DNA of 59,399 nucleotides from Boletus sp. NGJ (GCA_019096195.1 JAGTXK010000192.1:1-59399); one strand, 5' to 3'. Shown: positions 33,782-44,638, counted from the stretch's first letter. The notes: generated by a model from the sequence alone, not told the origin. Numbers and translations: made by a program.

Positions 33782-33828
33782 CATTGCGAGGTATCAGCAC
33801 TTCTTCCATTCTATTCTCCTGTAGACCA

Positions 33829-35732
33829 ATGCACACAACACCATTTCAGTGTATCCTCAGTTCCCTAGCCCTGCTTGGGACGGCTCACGGGGGTATTGTT
33901 CCCACTGCTGAGTGTACTGCTCAAGCATGGGTCAGAGCCCCTGATCTCACTCCAAATACCATCGTGCATGGCGACGCGAGGGTGAAGATAAGCGCTGGAT
34001 GTCCTGCTGTCGAAAATGTCTTGTTGGGGCTGCGATTCAAGGAAAGGTCCTTCGTGAAAGCTTTGTACGGCTCCTATCATTGCCTACAGAACTCATGCAA
34101 AATGTCGACTCACGTTCATACAGGCGTTCTCGAGAAGATGTGAAACGGCTGAATCCCGAATATCCGAGACATGACCCTTCGAGTGCATCACTCTGGGCAT
34201 TGCCTTCGCGCTTTGCTAATCAAAGTGTTGAGGAAGCGTATGAAGAGATCATCACGAACAAGGATCTATGGATCGTTCGAGAAGAGGAGAGGGCAGTCTT
34301 TGAAACAATGCAACCCATCAATATGGGGAGCAGCAACCATGGTGCTCTTCGTGACGCTGTACATGATTTTTCGATCCTCGTTCCGTCCACGAACTTCCCC
34401 CCAGCTCTTAATACGAGAGTTATGTTTGCATGGCCCATGGAACGCGAGGTTGGTTGATTTTGAATGTAACGAACGATCCTCATGCTCCGCGCTATAGATT
34501 GCGCATGTCGAGTGGATATATGAGTACTTTGCTCAAATATCCTTCTCCAACGGAACGACGAAAGAGATATCTGCAGGTGTCACGGCTTTCCAGCCCCTAT
34601 ACGACCCAGCTCGTGCCTCCCAAGGGCTGACCTCGGCGACAGTAGAACTCAAGCCAATCTCATTTGGTGATATGGAAAAAACCAGTACTACCAACTACTC
34701 GATAGAACTCAGTGCCGATTCTGGTTTCACGTTTGTTGCAGGTATGGTTTAGGCAATCCATATTGTTCTCACCTCGTTGATTGCACCACACTAGGAACAA
34801 AGAGTCACGCTGTTACCGCAGTCGTTACCCGGACTGGACTTGCGCGCACGTTCTCTGCGCCATTGAAGGTCTTCCTCTGTGTCATTCAAGACTCGTCCCC
34901 AAAATGGGCTTCCGAGTATGATATGTCGGATTTTAACTCAGGACACCGCACACCTGCATCTGTGTTGCGTGCAACACCACTGGCAGACGGCGACAAAGCA
35001 CGATTCAATATGTGGTCGCCACAGTGTTCCCAACAACATGATGCTGGAGTCAGTGTCATAATGCCAAATTCAACCTCGTACGAGATTGAAGCAAACGAGG
35101 TTGTTACGACGCTGAGCGCACCATTGAAGATTTCCATCGACGTGGATGATAGGCACATCCCTACCTTTGAAACATATTACCAAACACTTGCTAATTCATT
35201 CACCATCGCTCTGCAAACCCCTCGCGGAGAGGACGAGGATGTGGATCCAGATGACCCTTCTGGTGAAGGCAACTGGGGTCCACAGTTCGAGGATGATGAA
35301 GAGGCGTGGGTACCTTGGGAGAAGAAAGGGATGGCACGATCCAAGACATGGCGCTCATATTCAGGGCGTGTTGCGACTGTGGTACACCCCACCGCGGAAG
35401 AGACGTCATCCACCAGCTGCCTTCGCGCAAGTACGGATATGGATGTGTTGGGGCAGGTGATCCTGTCGGATGAGACGGGCTGCGAGCAGCGCTCGCTGAT
35501 CCACTATCTCGACGAGGGTGCGCGTGCACCTACCTTTGTAGACCGTAATGCTATTCACAAGCCCTCTTCCGTGGATCCTGCGGAACAAGAATTACGCGCA
35601 CCATTCCTCCAACCAGTGGTGTCCTCTCCACCCGAAGGCGAGGAGCGAAGTTATCGCTATTACCATCCTTCTAACAACCCGCTGATTTACGTCGGAGAGA
35701 CGTGGGCTAAAAAGGTGGCCAACAAGAACTAA
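33829..35732 (+). CDS. secreted protein of unknown function, copy A (arrestin-like fold suspected)
   Basis: Exons 33829-34064, 34124-34448, 34498-34741, 34795-35732 give 580 residues. A signal peptide (1-21, ending TAHG) precedes a beta-rich first half with the pattern of an arrestin/beta-sandwich N-domain: THxDARVKISAGCPAVENVL-like, later VPSTNFPPAL and IELSADSGFTF. A second beta-rich stretch has SVIMPNSTS. Towards the end is a very acidic stretch (EDEDVDPDDP, DDEEAWVPWE), and the C-terminus is conserved (SLIHYLDEGAR, YVGETWAKK). I recognise no enzyme motif. The arrestin-like idea rests only on the spacing of charged and NFPP-like elements and is weak. The gene is a close paralogue of the one at 38663 and is fully open. 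Confidence 0.85.
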
Positions 35733-36310
35733 GTTTCCTCTGTAATATATGTCAGGTCCCTGCACGATTGGATTGTGTGCCAGGTTGTTACTGTACTACT
35801 GAAATCTACCAAGTCCTCACTCCATAGTGAGCCGCCCTCACACTTGAAGCGGCGGTGGCAAGGAGCCTGTGATTCTCCTAACCTGATATCTTCACTCTTT
35901 GTTGATTGTTATCATAGATAGGCGAAGGCATGTCAGGATCTAGTTTCTGGCGCGTTCGCACAGCTCCTGCATGCCGTTCGCGTCGTGGCCACGGTTTCCT
36001 AGCATGTGATCTGATGGAAGGATAAATAAGCAGATGAAATGGCTCACACTACTAGTATACTTTCCGTAACTCTATTGTACCGACTCTAAAGTACTCATCC
36101 TCAAGGTATTCGGGCTTCTCGTGAACAAACACGGCTACAAGAAATGCGGGTTAGTATCAACGCCGTACAGGTGGCTGTCCGAATTCAAGGGGGCTATTCG
36201 TCAATGGCATACTCCTCCCTGAATCACTTTATAACGGCGTTGATGAACACCCCATGCGTCGCCAACTGGCTAGACTGCGTGAGATTCCGAACTAGGGAAC
36301 GAAATTCGAT
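35733..36310. other. intergenic; first part is duplicated 3' flank
   Basis: 35733-35930 matches the flank after copy B. The remaining ~380 bases up to the fimbrin fragment show no gene. Confidence 0.5.
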
Positions 36311-37661
36311 TTACGTCTTGCGCACGATGTTCAATCCGGCAACGAGGGAGGAGGGGGTCAGGTATTTGCGACAGCCGATGGCGGCGGCATTTTGGAGGAC
36401 TTGTTCGGCGCGTTGACGGAGGTCTCTCGTTTGCAGAGGAGCACGGGAACACTCGTCTGGTTTGAGTTGGTTGAGAAGGATGGTGTAGTTTTCTCCGTCG
36501 GATACGTCGCGGCTAAAGTTGTTTACTCTGGAGGCAAGTCATTGTCAGGGACGAGCGTGCATCGCTAAAGGTGTGACGTTACCTTCTCTTCCAGCCTCCA
36601 GCCTTCAAGTGGTAGTTGAACCATCGCAGCAGAATTTGGTCAGGAGTCAAACGAAGCAGATCTTCGACGGTCTCTCCTTCCTCACAGAGCCGATACAACT
36701 CGGGATGAAGTTTGATGTCGACCTGTCCAAGGAGACCTCTACGGATGATCTGCCAGATGAGTCCAAGGATGAGATGTTCTCTGCCATCCGAGAGATCCGA
36801 TGACCCGATGTTGACGACGGAACAGCCTATACCCTTGGCGGAAGTGATGACAATGTTGTTGTTCTCTGTAATCTGGAAAGCATTCAAGGGTTTACGAGCG
36901 GTAGGGATGTTGAGAACACGGGTGTCGATCGTGTCCGGGACGGAATCGTTGATGAGTTTACAAAGGATCAACCCGTCGCGACACTCGTCGAAGAGCTGCA
37001 TCGTGTCTGTGGGGATAGGGAAACGAGTGCCAACATCAGGGTCATTCTCGATGACCTATGACCTGTGTGAGAAAGTAGACGAAAGCGATAGAAGAAGACG
37101 GGATGCGTACGCCGTTGATGTGGTTCGTAAACTCGTTTCGCTCATCCTCGTTGATGGTGTGACTCACGTTGGCATTTGAGCCTTTGACGGTGACTTTACC
37201 AGCCCTGGTGGGCAAGACGGAGGCTTTGATCTGTGTTCTTAGCTTGACGTTGAGCTAGGAGGGATGAGGGTGAAGAGCGGGCGGATATGAAATGACATCA
37301 TGACACACCTCGACCCAATCCTCGAGCTCGACTTTTCCACTGGCATCGACGGATACGCCTTTGAGTGTCTCACGGGCCTGGTCGTAGGACTCGCCGCTGC
37401 TTTGCAAGGCTTGCAAAACAGCGCCTTTGTCAATGCGTCCAGGGGTGTCGGTCGAGATCGTACTGGGCACCGGGGCATGATGATGAGCCACTTGGCCGTC
37501 GAGCTGAAATGCGAGACCCACTTGAAGCGATTGATGAGATCGAACATCTCATCAGTGCCGATTCTAATGATGATGAGCAACCCAACAGCGACGTCGACGT
37601 CAACACCACATGTTCTGACCCATATCGCTCTCAGGCAACTGAAATAGTCGCCTTGGCCCAT
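36311..37661 (-). pseudogene. SAC6: N-terminal half of fimbrin (plastin), truncated gene
   Basis: On the minus strand, joined exons encode the fimbrin EF-hand region (GKVELEDWVELNVKLR; GRIDKGAVLQALQSSGESYD) and the first CH domain (CRDGLILCKLINDSVPDTID, SDGREHLILGLIWQIIRR). They also encode nearly all of the second CH domain (ENYTILLNQLKPDECSRA, GCRKYLTPSSLVAG). Introns are intact, e.g. 57 bases inside the EF-hand and one before VNNFSRDVSDGENY. After LVAG the frame reads LNIVRKT and stops at 36311, where fimbrin should continue NPKLNLAFVANLFN. CH3 and CH4 are absent. The start codon is unclear (37550-37661). A complete fimbrin would bundle actin; this half could at most bind one filament. The C-terminal half is at 58275. 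Confidence 0.85.
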
Positions 37662-37820
37662 GGACTCCTCCTATATCGGCTGTGGAATATAACAACGCAT
37701 CAGCGCATCGATGAGCTGAGGAAGTACGATGGGTTTGTGATTGGGGCTCGTAGAAAGTGTCGAATGCGGATGGATCGGTCTTCGCGTCCGCGCGCTACAC
37801 CAAAGTCGCTCACTGTATTG

Positions 37821-37862
37821 AATTGTGAAGCGTGACAAGCACCCATTCCTAGGCGTGGGAAG
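37821..37862. repeat. dispersed repeat shared with 26139-26185
   Basis: ATTGTGAAGCGTGACAAGC then ACCCATTCC resembles ATTGTGACGCATGACAAGC then ACCCATTCC upstream of the intact carboxypeptidase. Its extent beyond ~45 bases is unclear. Confidence 0.45.
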
Positions 37863-38109
37863 TGTACCTTTGACTCAGCGTCTTTCTGGCTACATCCGCT
37901 CACAGTATTCTCGCGAACAACGGTACTGTATCGAATCAAGTTTCGCGAGCCCACGGCATGGATACAGACAGTACTTGAAGGTCGTTTTAAGTTGGCACGT
38001 CGGAGAGCAGGGAAGTTGATCAAATACCTTCTAGTTTGATATTCGTTGTCATGAGCAGATCCCATTTGCGCAAAGTATGGGCAAGGATATCTTGGCAGCC
38101 TGGACCCTG

Positions 38110-38275
38110 GTCGTTCATCCTCTCAGTACGCATTGGAAAAGTCTCAGCAGGCTCTAGCGTCCTACTGGGCGGGTCATCTTCGTGGTCGGCGGCGTAGCGG
38201 GGACTCGGTGGTTCTAGAACGGGTATCGCCTCCACTAATCAGCTGAGCACGTTTCATAGTTCTGCGCCAGAGAAG
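38110..38275 (+). pseudogene. MRPL16: MRPL16 exon 3-4 fragment, right copy
   Basis: TACGCATTGGAAAAGTCTCA and TACTGGGCGGGTCATCTTCG match the intron and exon 3 of MRPL16 at 25626-25690 almost exactly. The reading frame still gives PTGRVIFVVGGV before breaking. It is closer to the real gene than the left copy is. Confidence 0.8.
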
Positions 38276-38604
38276 AGCTTTTTCCCATATACTTTACGCG
38301 AAGTAGCGTCAAATCCATCGTTCTCAGACTTTGGCAAGCCTTCCAAATAAAAGGGTGAGTTTGAACTCAACGCGCGGCTACAGTAACCGTTTGGGTTTGC
38401 ATTCAGCACCTCCCGAGTATCAGGATGGCCAACTATCAGAAGACCGAGCGGCGACTTCGCGTGAAGTATGGGAGAATCCGGTATCAAAGATGTTTTCAAA
38501 ACGCCACGCCGAAAGCGGTCGATTGTTCATGTACCGGTTGGGAACGTATCAGTTTATCCGCCACCGTCAACCTTGTCAGATCATGATGAAACACGACCCG
38601 AGTG

Positions 38605-38611
38605 TATAAAT
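38605..38611 (+). promoter_or_regulatory. TATA box of the right secreted-protein gene
   Basis: TATAAAT 52-58 bases before the start codon, in the same context as in the left copy. Confidence 0.65.
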
Positions 38612-38662
38612 GCCATGCGAGGTATCAGCGCTTCTTCCATCCTATCCTCCATCTCTAGACAA

Positions 38663-40503
38663 ATGCGCACAATACCATTTCAGTGTATCCTCAGTTTCCT
38701 AGCCCTGCTTGGGACGGCTCACGGGGGTATTGTTCCCACTGCCGAGTGTAATGCTCAAGCATGGGTCAGAGCACCTGATCTCACTCCCAATACCGTCGTG
38801 CATGGCGACGCGAGGGTGAAGATAAGCGCTGGATGTCCTGCTGTCGAAAATGCTTTGTTGGGGCTGCGATTCAAGGAAAGGTCCTTTGTGAAAGTTTTGT
38901 ACGGCTTCTATCATTGTCTACAGCACTTTTTTTTGACGTGTCGACTCTTGTTCACACAGGCGTTCTCGGGAGGACGTGAAATGGCTGGATCTCGAATATC
39001 TGGCACATGACACCGTCACGAACGAGGCTCTATTGGTCGTTCGAGAAGAGGAGAGGGCAGTCTTTGAAACAATGCAACCCATCAATATGGGGAGCAGTAA
39101 CCACGGTGCTCTTCGTGACGCTGTACATAATTTTTCGATCCTCGTTCCGTCCACGAACTTCCCCCCAGCTCTTGACAGTCCGAGAGTTACACTCGCATGG
39201 TCCAGGAAACAGGAGGTTGGTTGATTTTTGAATGTAACGAACGATCCTCATGCTCCGCGCTATAGATTGCGCATGTCGAGTGGATATATGAGTACTTTGC
39301 TCAAATATCCTTTTCCAACGGAACGACGAAAGAGATATCCGCAGGATTCACAGCTTTCCAGCCCCTATATGATCCAGCTCACGCCTCTCAAGGGCTGACC
39401 TCGGCGACAGTAGGACTCACGCCAATCTCATTTGATGATATGGGAAAAACCAGTACTACCAACTACTCGATAGAACTCAGTGCCGATTCTGGTTTCACGT
39501 TTGTTGCAGGTATGGTTTAGGCAATCCATATTGTTCTCACCTCGTTAATTGCACCACACTAGGAACAAAGAGTCACGCTGTTACCGCAGTCGTTACCCGG
39601 ACTGGACTTGCGCGCACGTTCTCTGCGCCGCTGGACGTCTCGGCTTTTGTCACTCCAAACTCGTCACCAAGATGGGCTGCTGGGTTTGATATGTTGGATG
39701 TCAACCCAGCACACGTCTACACACCTGCATCCGTGTTGCGTGCAACACCAGGCAGCGACAACGCGCGATTCAATATGTGGTCGCCACAGTGTTCTTACCA
39801 ACGTGATGCTGGAGTCAGTGTCATAATGCCAAATTCAACCTCGGACGAGATTGAAGCAAACAAGGTTGTTACGACAACGAGCGCACCGTTCACGATTCCC
39901 ATCGACGTGGATGTTAGGCACCTCCCTACCTTTGAAACGTATTACCAGACACTTGCCAATTCACTCGTCATCACTCTGCAAACTCTCGGAGAGGGGGAGG
40001 ATGTGGATCCAGATGACCCACTGACCTCTGATGAAGACCTCTTCACCGGGTGGGGCCCACAGTTCGAGGATGACGAAGAGGCGTGGGTGCCTTGGGAAAA
40101 GGAAGTGCCCCCACAATCCGAGTTATTACGGCGCGTATATTCAGGGCGTGTTGCGGTTGTGATACACCCCACCATGGAAGAGACGTCATCCAGCCGCTGC
40201 CTTCGTGCAAGTACGGATATGTTGGGACAGGTGATCCTGTCGGATGGGACGGGCTGCGAGCAGCGCTCGCTGATCCACTATCTCGACGAAGGCGCGCGTG
40301 GGCCTACTTTTGTGGACCGTAAAGCTATCCACGAACCCGTGGATCCTGCGGAGCAAGAACTACGCGCACCAATCCTTGACCCTCAGGTGTCTTCTCCACC
40401 CGAAGGAGAGGAGCGCGGTTATCGCTATTATTACCATGGTCCTGACAGCCCGCTGATATACGTTGGAGAGACGTGGGCTAAAAAGGTGGCCAACAAGAAC
40501 TAA
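38663..40503 (+). CDS. secreted protein of unknown function, copy B
   Basis: Exons 38663-38898, 38960-39215, 39266-39509, 39563-40503 give 558 residues, fully open. It has the same exon plan, signal peptide and conserved blocks as copy A (NFPPAL, SLIHYLDEGAR, YVGETWAKK). Copy B is shorter in exon 2, where A has an extra stretch around SSASLWALPSRFANQSVEEA, and it has a different acidic stretch (DPDDPLTSDEDLF). Both copies keep all splice sites and have no stop, so both are probably expressed. Confidence 0.85.
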
Positions 40504-40717
40504 GTTTCCTCTGTAATATATGTCAGGTCCTTGTCCGATTGTGTGCCATGTTGTTACCGTACCACTGAAATATCTCGAAGCGGCGGTGGCGAAGAGCCTT
40601 TCTCCCTACGTGCCTGATATTTTCGCTCCTTGTTGTCATAGAATCGAATGGACAGGAGAAAGCACACCAGGTATCCAGTCATATCGTACATATTTCAACA
40701 TATACATACAGGCATAT

Positions 40718-41710
40718 TCATGATGTCCGTTTCGAATTACCCCCCATCGTAGCAACGAGCATGATAACACCGACGAGCCCAGATGCCCCGAGCGCACGCA
40801 TCACCCCACTCTCTGCTGCAGCTTCGTCTGGTGTCGGATGACCGTTGGCTGCCGATCTACGCCTTCCCTCCCCACTTGATGCAGTCCAGGGCGTAGGACG
40901 TGGACTCTGAAACCCATCTCGCTGAAAATTCGGTTGAGTACTGCTCGATTGTGAGGCAGCACCAGGCCCAGATCGGCGGTAACCTGTCGCTCTCTGTACG
41001 ACCGGGTTTGAAAATGGATCCGTGTGTGATCCTGTATACGATTCCCGTGATTCCGACTGAGGACGACGATACATATGGTTTCTCGCATGCGCGTGTTCGT
41101 AGAGGTGGTCATGGCGTGCAGCATTGGGATAACCACCCATGGGTTCTCGCGTGCGGCTTCTGGGGTGGTTGGGCCAAACGTGTTTAAAGCCAGATTGTTG
41201 AGAGGGTCGTGTGGTCGTCGCTTGAGGATGTTGTCCCAGCGTGTGAAAAGGGGAACCAAGGGAGCGGTCGTATTCACGCCTGGACAAGGGATCAGCAAGT
41301 GCAACGGTGAACGTACAACGCAATCGAAGAAGGTACCGTTTTCTGTCGTCACCCAGGATCGCATACGCTTCGCTCACGGCGTGAAACCTGGTTTGTGAGG
41401 CATTGTCCTTGGCGACGTCTGGATGATACCTTTTGCTCAGCTGCGTCCCTCACTCGGTATGAGTGTGAGGTGTATGTTTACAATCTTAATCATCTTACCT
41501 GATAATAGCTTGTCTACGTGGGAGCTGGTTAGTACGGAACATTGGACGGCGCTGGTCAGCACATACCTTGATCTGCGCCTTGGTAGCGGTCCTCGGAATG
41601 GAAAGGGTTGCATAATGATCCACATGCTTCCTCCGACTGCGCGGTGTCGAGGAGAACTGGCGGACGCCACGAAGAAACCATGAAAGCGATTCAGCTTTTC
41701 GTGCGAACAT
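40718..41710 (-). CDS. J-domain (DnaJ-like) protein, probably mitochondrial
   Basis: Exons on the minus strand: 41710-41567, 41513-41499, 41440-41337, 41279-40718 (274 residues). A basic N-terminus ([20 protein letters not shown]) looks like a mitochondrial targeting sequence. The J-domain follows with [27 protein letters not shown] including the HPD tripeptide, and [11 protein letters not shown] is needed to switch on the ATPase of an Hsp70 partner. The rest is low complexity, ending with a hydrophobic stretch ([17 protein letters not shown]) that may anchor it in a membrane. Exon 2 has only 15 bases (TSYYQ) but restores the J-domain exactly. It starts back to back with ATP18. Confidence 0.88.
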
Positions 41711-41911
41711 GGAGTGAGGCCTCAACGAGTGTGTGCATGATGAAGGTTTCACCATGGCCAGCTGCGGGAAGAGCTCCAAGATAACATACGTGGGAACGAC
41801 ATACTCATATTGGGTAGAGCCACTGTCCGGTTTGATCCCCACCCAAGTTGAACCGCAAGTCCTCAGTCCAATCCCTTCTCGAGAGTTTTTCTAACAAGGG
41901 CCAAAAGAAAT
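41711..41911. promoter_or_regulatory. shared divergent promoter, J-protein / ATP18
   Basis: 201 bases between two diverging start codons, both for proteins predicted to be mitochondrial. Confidence 0.55.
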
Positions 41912-42305
41912 ATGCTGCAATATATTCTCTTCTGGAAGGGACGATTCAACACTCCCGTACGTATTTTATCCCACCGCTACCTCCCAATCACTGACACCTT
42001 CCGTCCTTTTTTTTTTTTTTTCTGATTCACTCGCTCGTCTGGTCCTTGTCTCGCGAACTCGTGCGTCAATACATTATCGTCACCTCGACACGCAGGTCGT
42101 GAGGCCATTGGCACCATTCATCGCTGCTTCCGGTATCACCTTTTACCTCGTTAACAAGATGCAGGACCTCGGTGTTCGTTGTGCGTGTCATTAACCTCGT
42201 CTTTGCTCTCTCGAGATCAACCCTCCCTCAGCGGAAGCCTACGCCAAGGATCCAAAGAACCCATACGCAGCTCAGATCGCGAGGGAGGGCGAGTCACACC
42301 ACTAG
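41912..42305 (+). CDS. ATP18: mitochondrial F1Fo-ATP synthase subunit j (i)
   Basis: Three exons, 41912-41956, 42096-42180, 42232-42305, give 67 residues. FWKGRFNTPVVRPLAPF then GITFYLVNKMQDLGVRSEAY and DPKNPYAAQIA match subunit j of fungal ATP synthase, including the PLAPF, FYLVNK and DPKNPYAAQIA blocks. It is a single-span inner-membrane subunit in the Fo dimer interface. Exon 1 is short (15 codons) and the introns are larger than the exons. This gene is too broken up to show in a simple open-frame scan. Confidence 0.92.
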
Positions 42306-42652
42306 CATGCTCGTACACGCGCACCGAGATTAGCGCACCGACCCTCGCTAGGTAGATTCTCGCTGTTGCTTATCTCTCCCTCAAATTGACCCGGAGAACG
42401 CCGTTTTTCAAGGGATAGAGATATTGCACTACGTAGAATCACAACGGTCTTCGTATCCAACACTTGACTCGCTATTTCCTGCCGCTTTGCTTGTGCAGTG
42501 TTCAAGCAAGAGTGAGTAATATGTTCATCCGGCAACGATGACGGGGTGCGTATGTGTCGTCGTCCAGCAGCATGGTATACAACTCAGTAACGCCTTGGAG
42601 TGTACACAAACGTATGACCATCCCTAGCAGTGTGAAATCATGTCGCCCTTGG
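42306..42652. other. convergent 3' regions of ATP18 and QTRT2
   Basis: About 350 bases between two stop codons facing each other; no gene seen. Confidence 0.5.
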
Positions 42653-44638
42653 TCACTCGTCTTCATCATCCTCTCGCTTCCCCCTTTCCCTAACGAGCCT
42701 CCCCTTGCCTCTTGCCCTATCAACATACCTCCAATCTTTCTCCGCAGCAATGAACAACTCCCCGCTCTCATCATAAGCACTACTAAACCTCTCCATCTCG
42801 AGTGCCAACCGTGTGCTCCTGCTGTCGTCCCCGCCTTCCACCAATACCTGTCTGACGCCCGCCAAGAACGCCGAGACGACTGCGAGGTTATGCGCCACGA
42901 GAAGCGTGTGCGCAGACATTTCATGCGTGTGAAGGAGGTGATGGATGTACGCCCGGCTATACGGTTTCCCATACCGCACGATCGCTTCCCCACCGGCGGT
43001 GGTGGCATACGACTGCTGATCGACGACACTATGTAGAATGTGCGAGGACGGCGACCGAGGCGAGCACGCGATACACGGACAGACAAGTCGCTGTGTTGCG
43101 ACTCCATCCGCACTCTCTCCCGCACCTACGAGCATATCCGCAAGACGCCCAAACTGGCATGTATAGGTGGCATCGTAAAGGTTATGCCCCAAACTCCGTC
43201 GTCCATCCACGCCGTCGCCCCCAGATACCGGAAAACAAAAGTCGAGCGCGATCCCAAAGTTGGCAGCGTTCATCGCCCATCCGACGTCGAATAGATCGAC
43301 GCCGACGTCTCGGATGAGACGGAGCATTTCATGGGGCGATCGTGTCCCCGTTACGAGGCGCGGTTTCTGCTTGGAAAGTTCCCCAAGCGATGTCTTGAGC
43401 AAGGACGCGATATTTGGCTGGACGGGCGGCTCGGTTCTCATGGGTAAGACGCTCGACGCAGTCAGGCTGACCTCTCCCGTCGTACTCGGGGTCGACACCT
43501 CAGCGATCGCCTCGGGATGCTGTGTCATCTCTGGACTCTCCAGTCCCAGAAAGTCGTCCGGTAGGCTTCGATGCTGTGACATGTTTGGACTCGGTTTGAT
43601 GCCGCGCAAGACGGCGAGGTCGAACGCATAGCCAGAGATACCCTCGTCGAGGCATCGGAGTGGCCTTACAGCGTCCGCTTCGGGACCATGGAGCGTCTCC
43701 CGGAGTCCATAGGCGAACGCCTCGCGTGCGGGTACCAACGTTCCGCCCGCCATGTGGACAAAGACGTTGAGCGGATGTCGTGCCAATCGAGGCGTGTCTA
43801 GTTCAGATACACCAACGTCCTCGGGAAGCGGTCGAAGTATATCTGCGACCCACGTCGCACTCCGTTCGATGCTCTTCGTGATGCGTTTCTGAGAATAGGG
43901 AGGCGGCGTGAACGGCATGTCGGTGAGCGCAAAGACGACGTCGGGTCGCATCTTGTAGACGTACTTGCGCCAGTCTGAGAGCGTCACCTAAAAACACCTC
44001 GACGTGTATGCAAAGAAGGACGGTCGATCGTGCAAGACGATCATCAGACGGAAACGTCTTTTGGTTGTACCAAAGATGGAAAAAGCAGACCTTCTTAACA
44101 CCCCGGACGCAGTTCGCAGACACGCACGTGTTTCCATTTGGTGGCATCTCCCGCGTGTCGAGAGGATTCCGGAGACAGAGGGACGCGATATGTCGGTCCT
44201 TGTCGAACCCCAAGAATCTATGTAGCGGATGTGGACCGTTCTGCAAGGTCGGAATCGGGGGAACCTGCTCTAGACTAAACGTAGCACCCATCACAAAGTG
44301 AGCAACAGACCGATAACAAAAGAAAGAAAGAAAAAAAACGCCCGTGAGCCACGACAGATCACTCACAATGACTCGAACGGGACGTTTATCCACCGGACCG
44401 CATCCGACCCATGGGTGTGATCTCGCGACATGTGGGGTACGACACCGCGAGAGGTGCAGACGAGGACGTTGGGCGTGTCCATCGTGATGCGCACCGTCGA
44501 CGCGTCATCGCGGGTCAGCGCGATTCGCCCTACCCTTGGACCGAATTTCGAGACGGAAGGCGGGAGGGTAAACGTGAGCGATGGGTATCGATTCGTCGGG
44601 TCGATCTCAGGTGGTGGGATGCCCGTCGATTGTGCCAT
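42653..44638 (-). CDS. QTRT2: queuine tRNA-ribosyltransferase accessory subunit
   Basis: Exons on the minus strand: 44638-44367, 44274-44091, 43987-42653 (596 residues). With QTRT1 this subunit swaps guanine for queuine at tRNA position 34. The TIM-barrel family is clear. NGNTCVSANCVRGVKK and VTLSDWRKYV are followed by PDVVFALTDMPF and HPLNVFVHMAGG. Later comes LVTGTRSPHEMLRLIRDVGV then DLFDVGWAMNAANFGIALDF. The zinc site is C-P-C-I-A-C (about residues 455-460) with a partner His in VAHNL. Between them are about 33 extra residues (SPRSPSSHILHSVVDQQ onward) compared with classic TGTs. The subunit 2 branch lacks the catalytic nucleophile, so it probably acts as the non-catalytic partner. Confidence 0.92.

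Larger units (their letters stand above)
33250..35930 (+). repeat. segmental duplication, left copy
   Basis: Holds an MRPL16 fragment, a promoter and a secreted-protein gene. It matches 38040-40655 along its length, from the L16 piece to the 3' flank (both flanks share TAATATATGTCAGGTCC and GAAGCGGCGGTGGC). The left copy carries an extra stretch near 35810-35850 not seen in the right one. Confidence 0.85.
38040..40655 (+). repeat. segmental duplication, right copy
   Basis: Partner of 33250-35930: MRPL16 fragment, promoter, secreted-protein gene and 3' flank in the same order and orientation. The two copies are separated by about 2.1 kb that contains the truncated fimbrin gene on the other strand. 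Confidence 0.85.
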
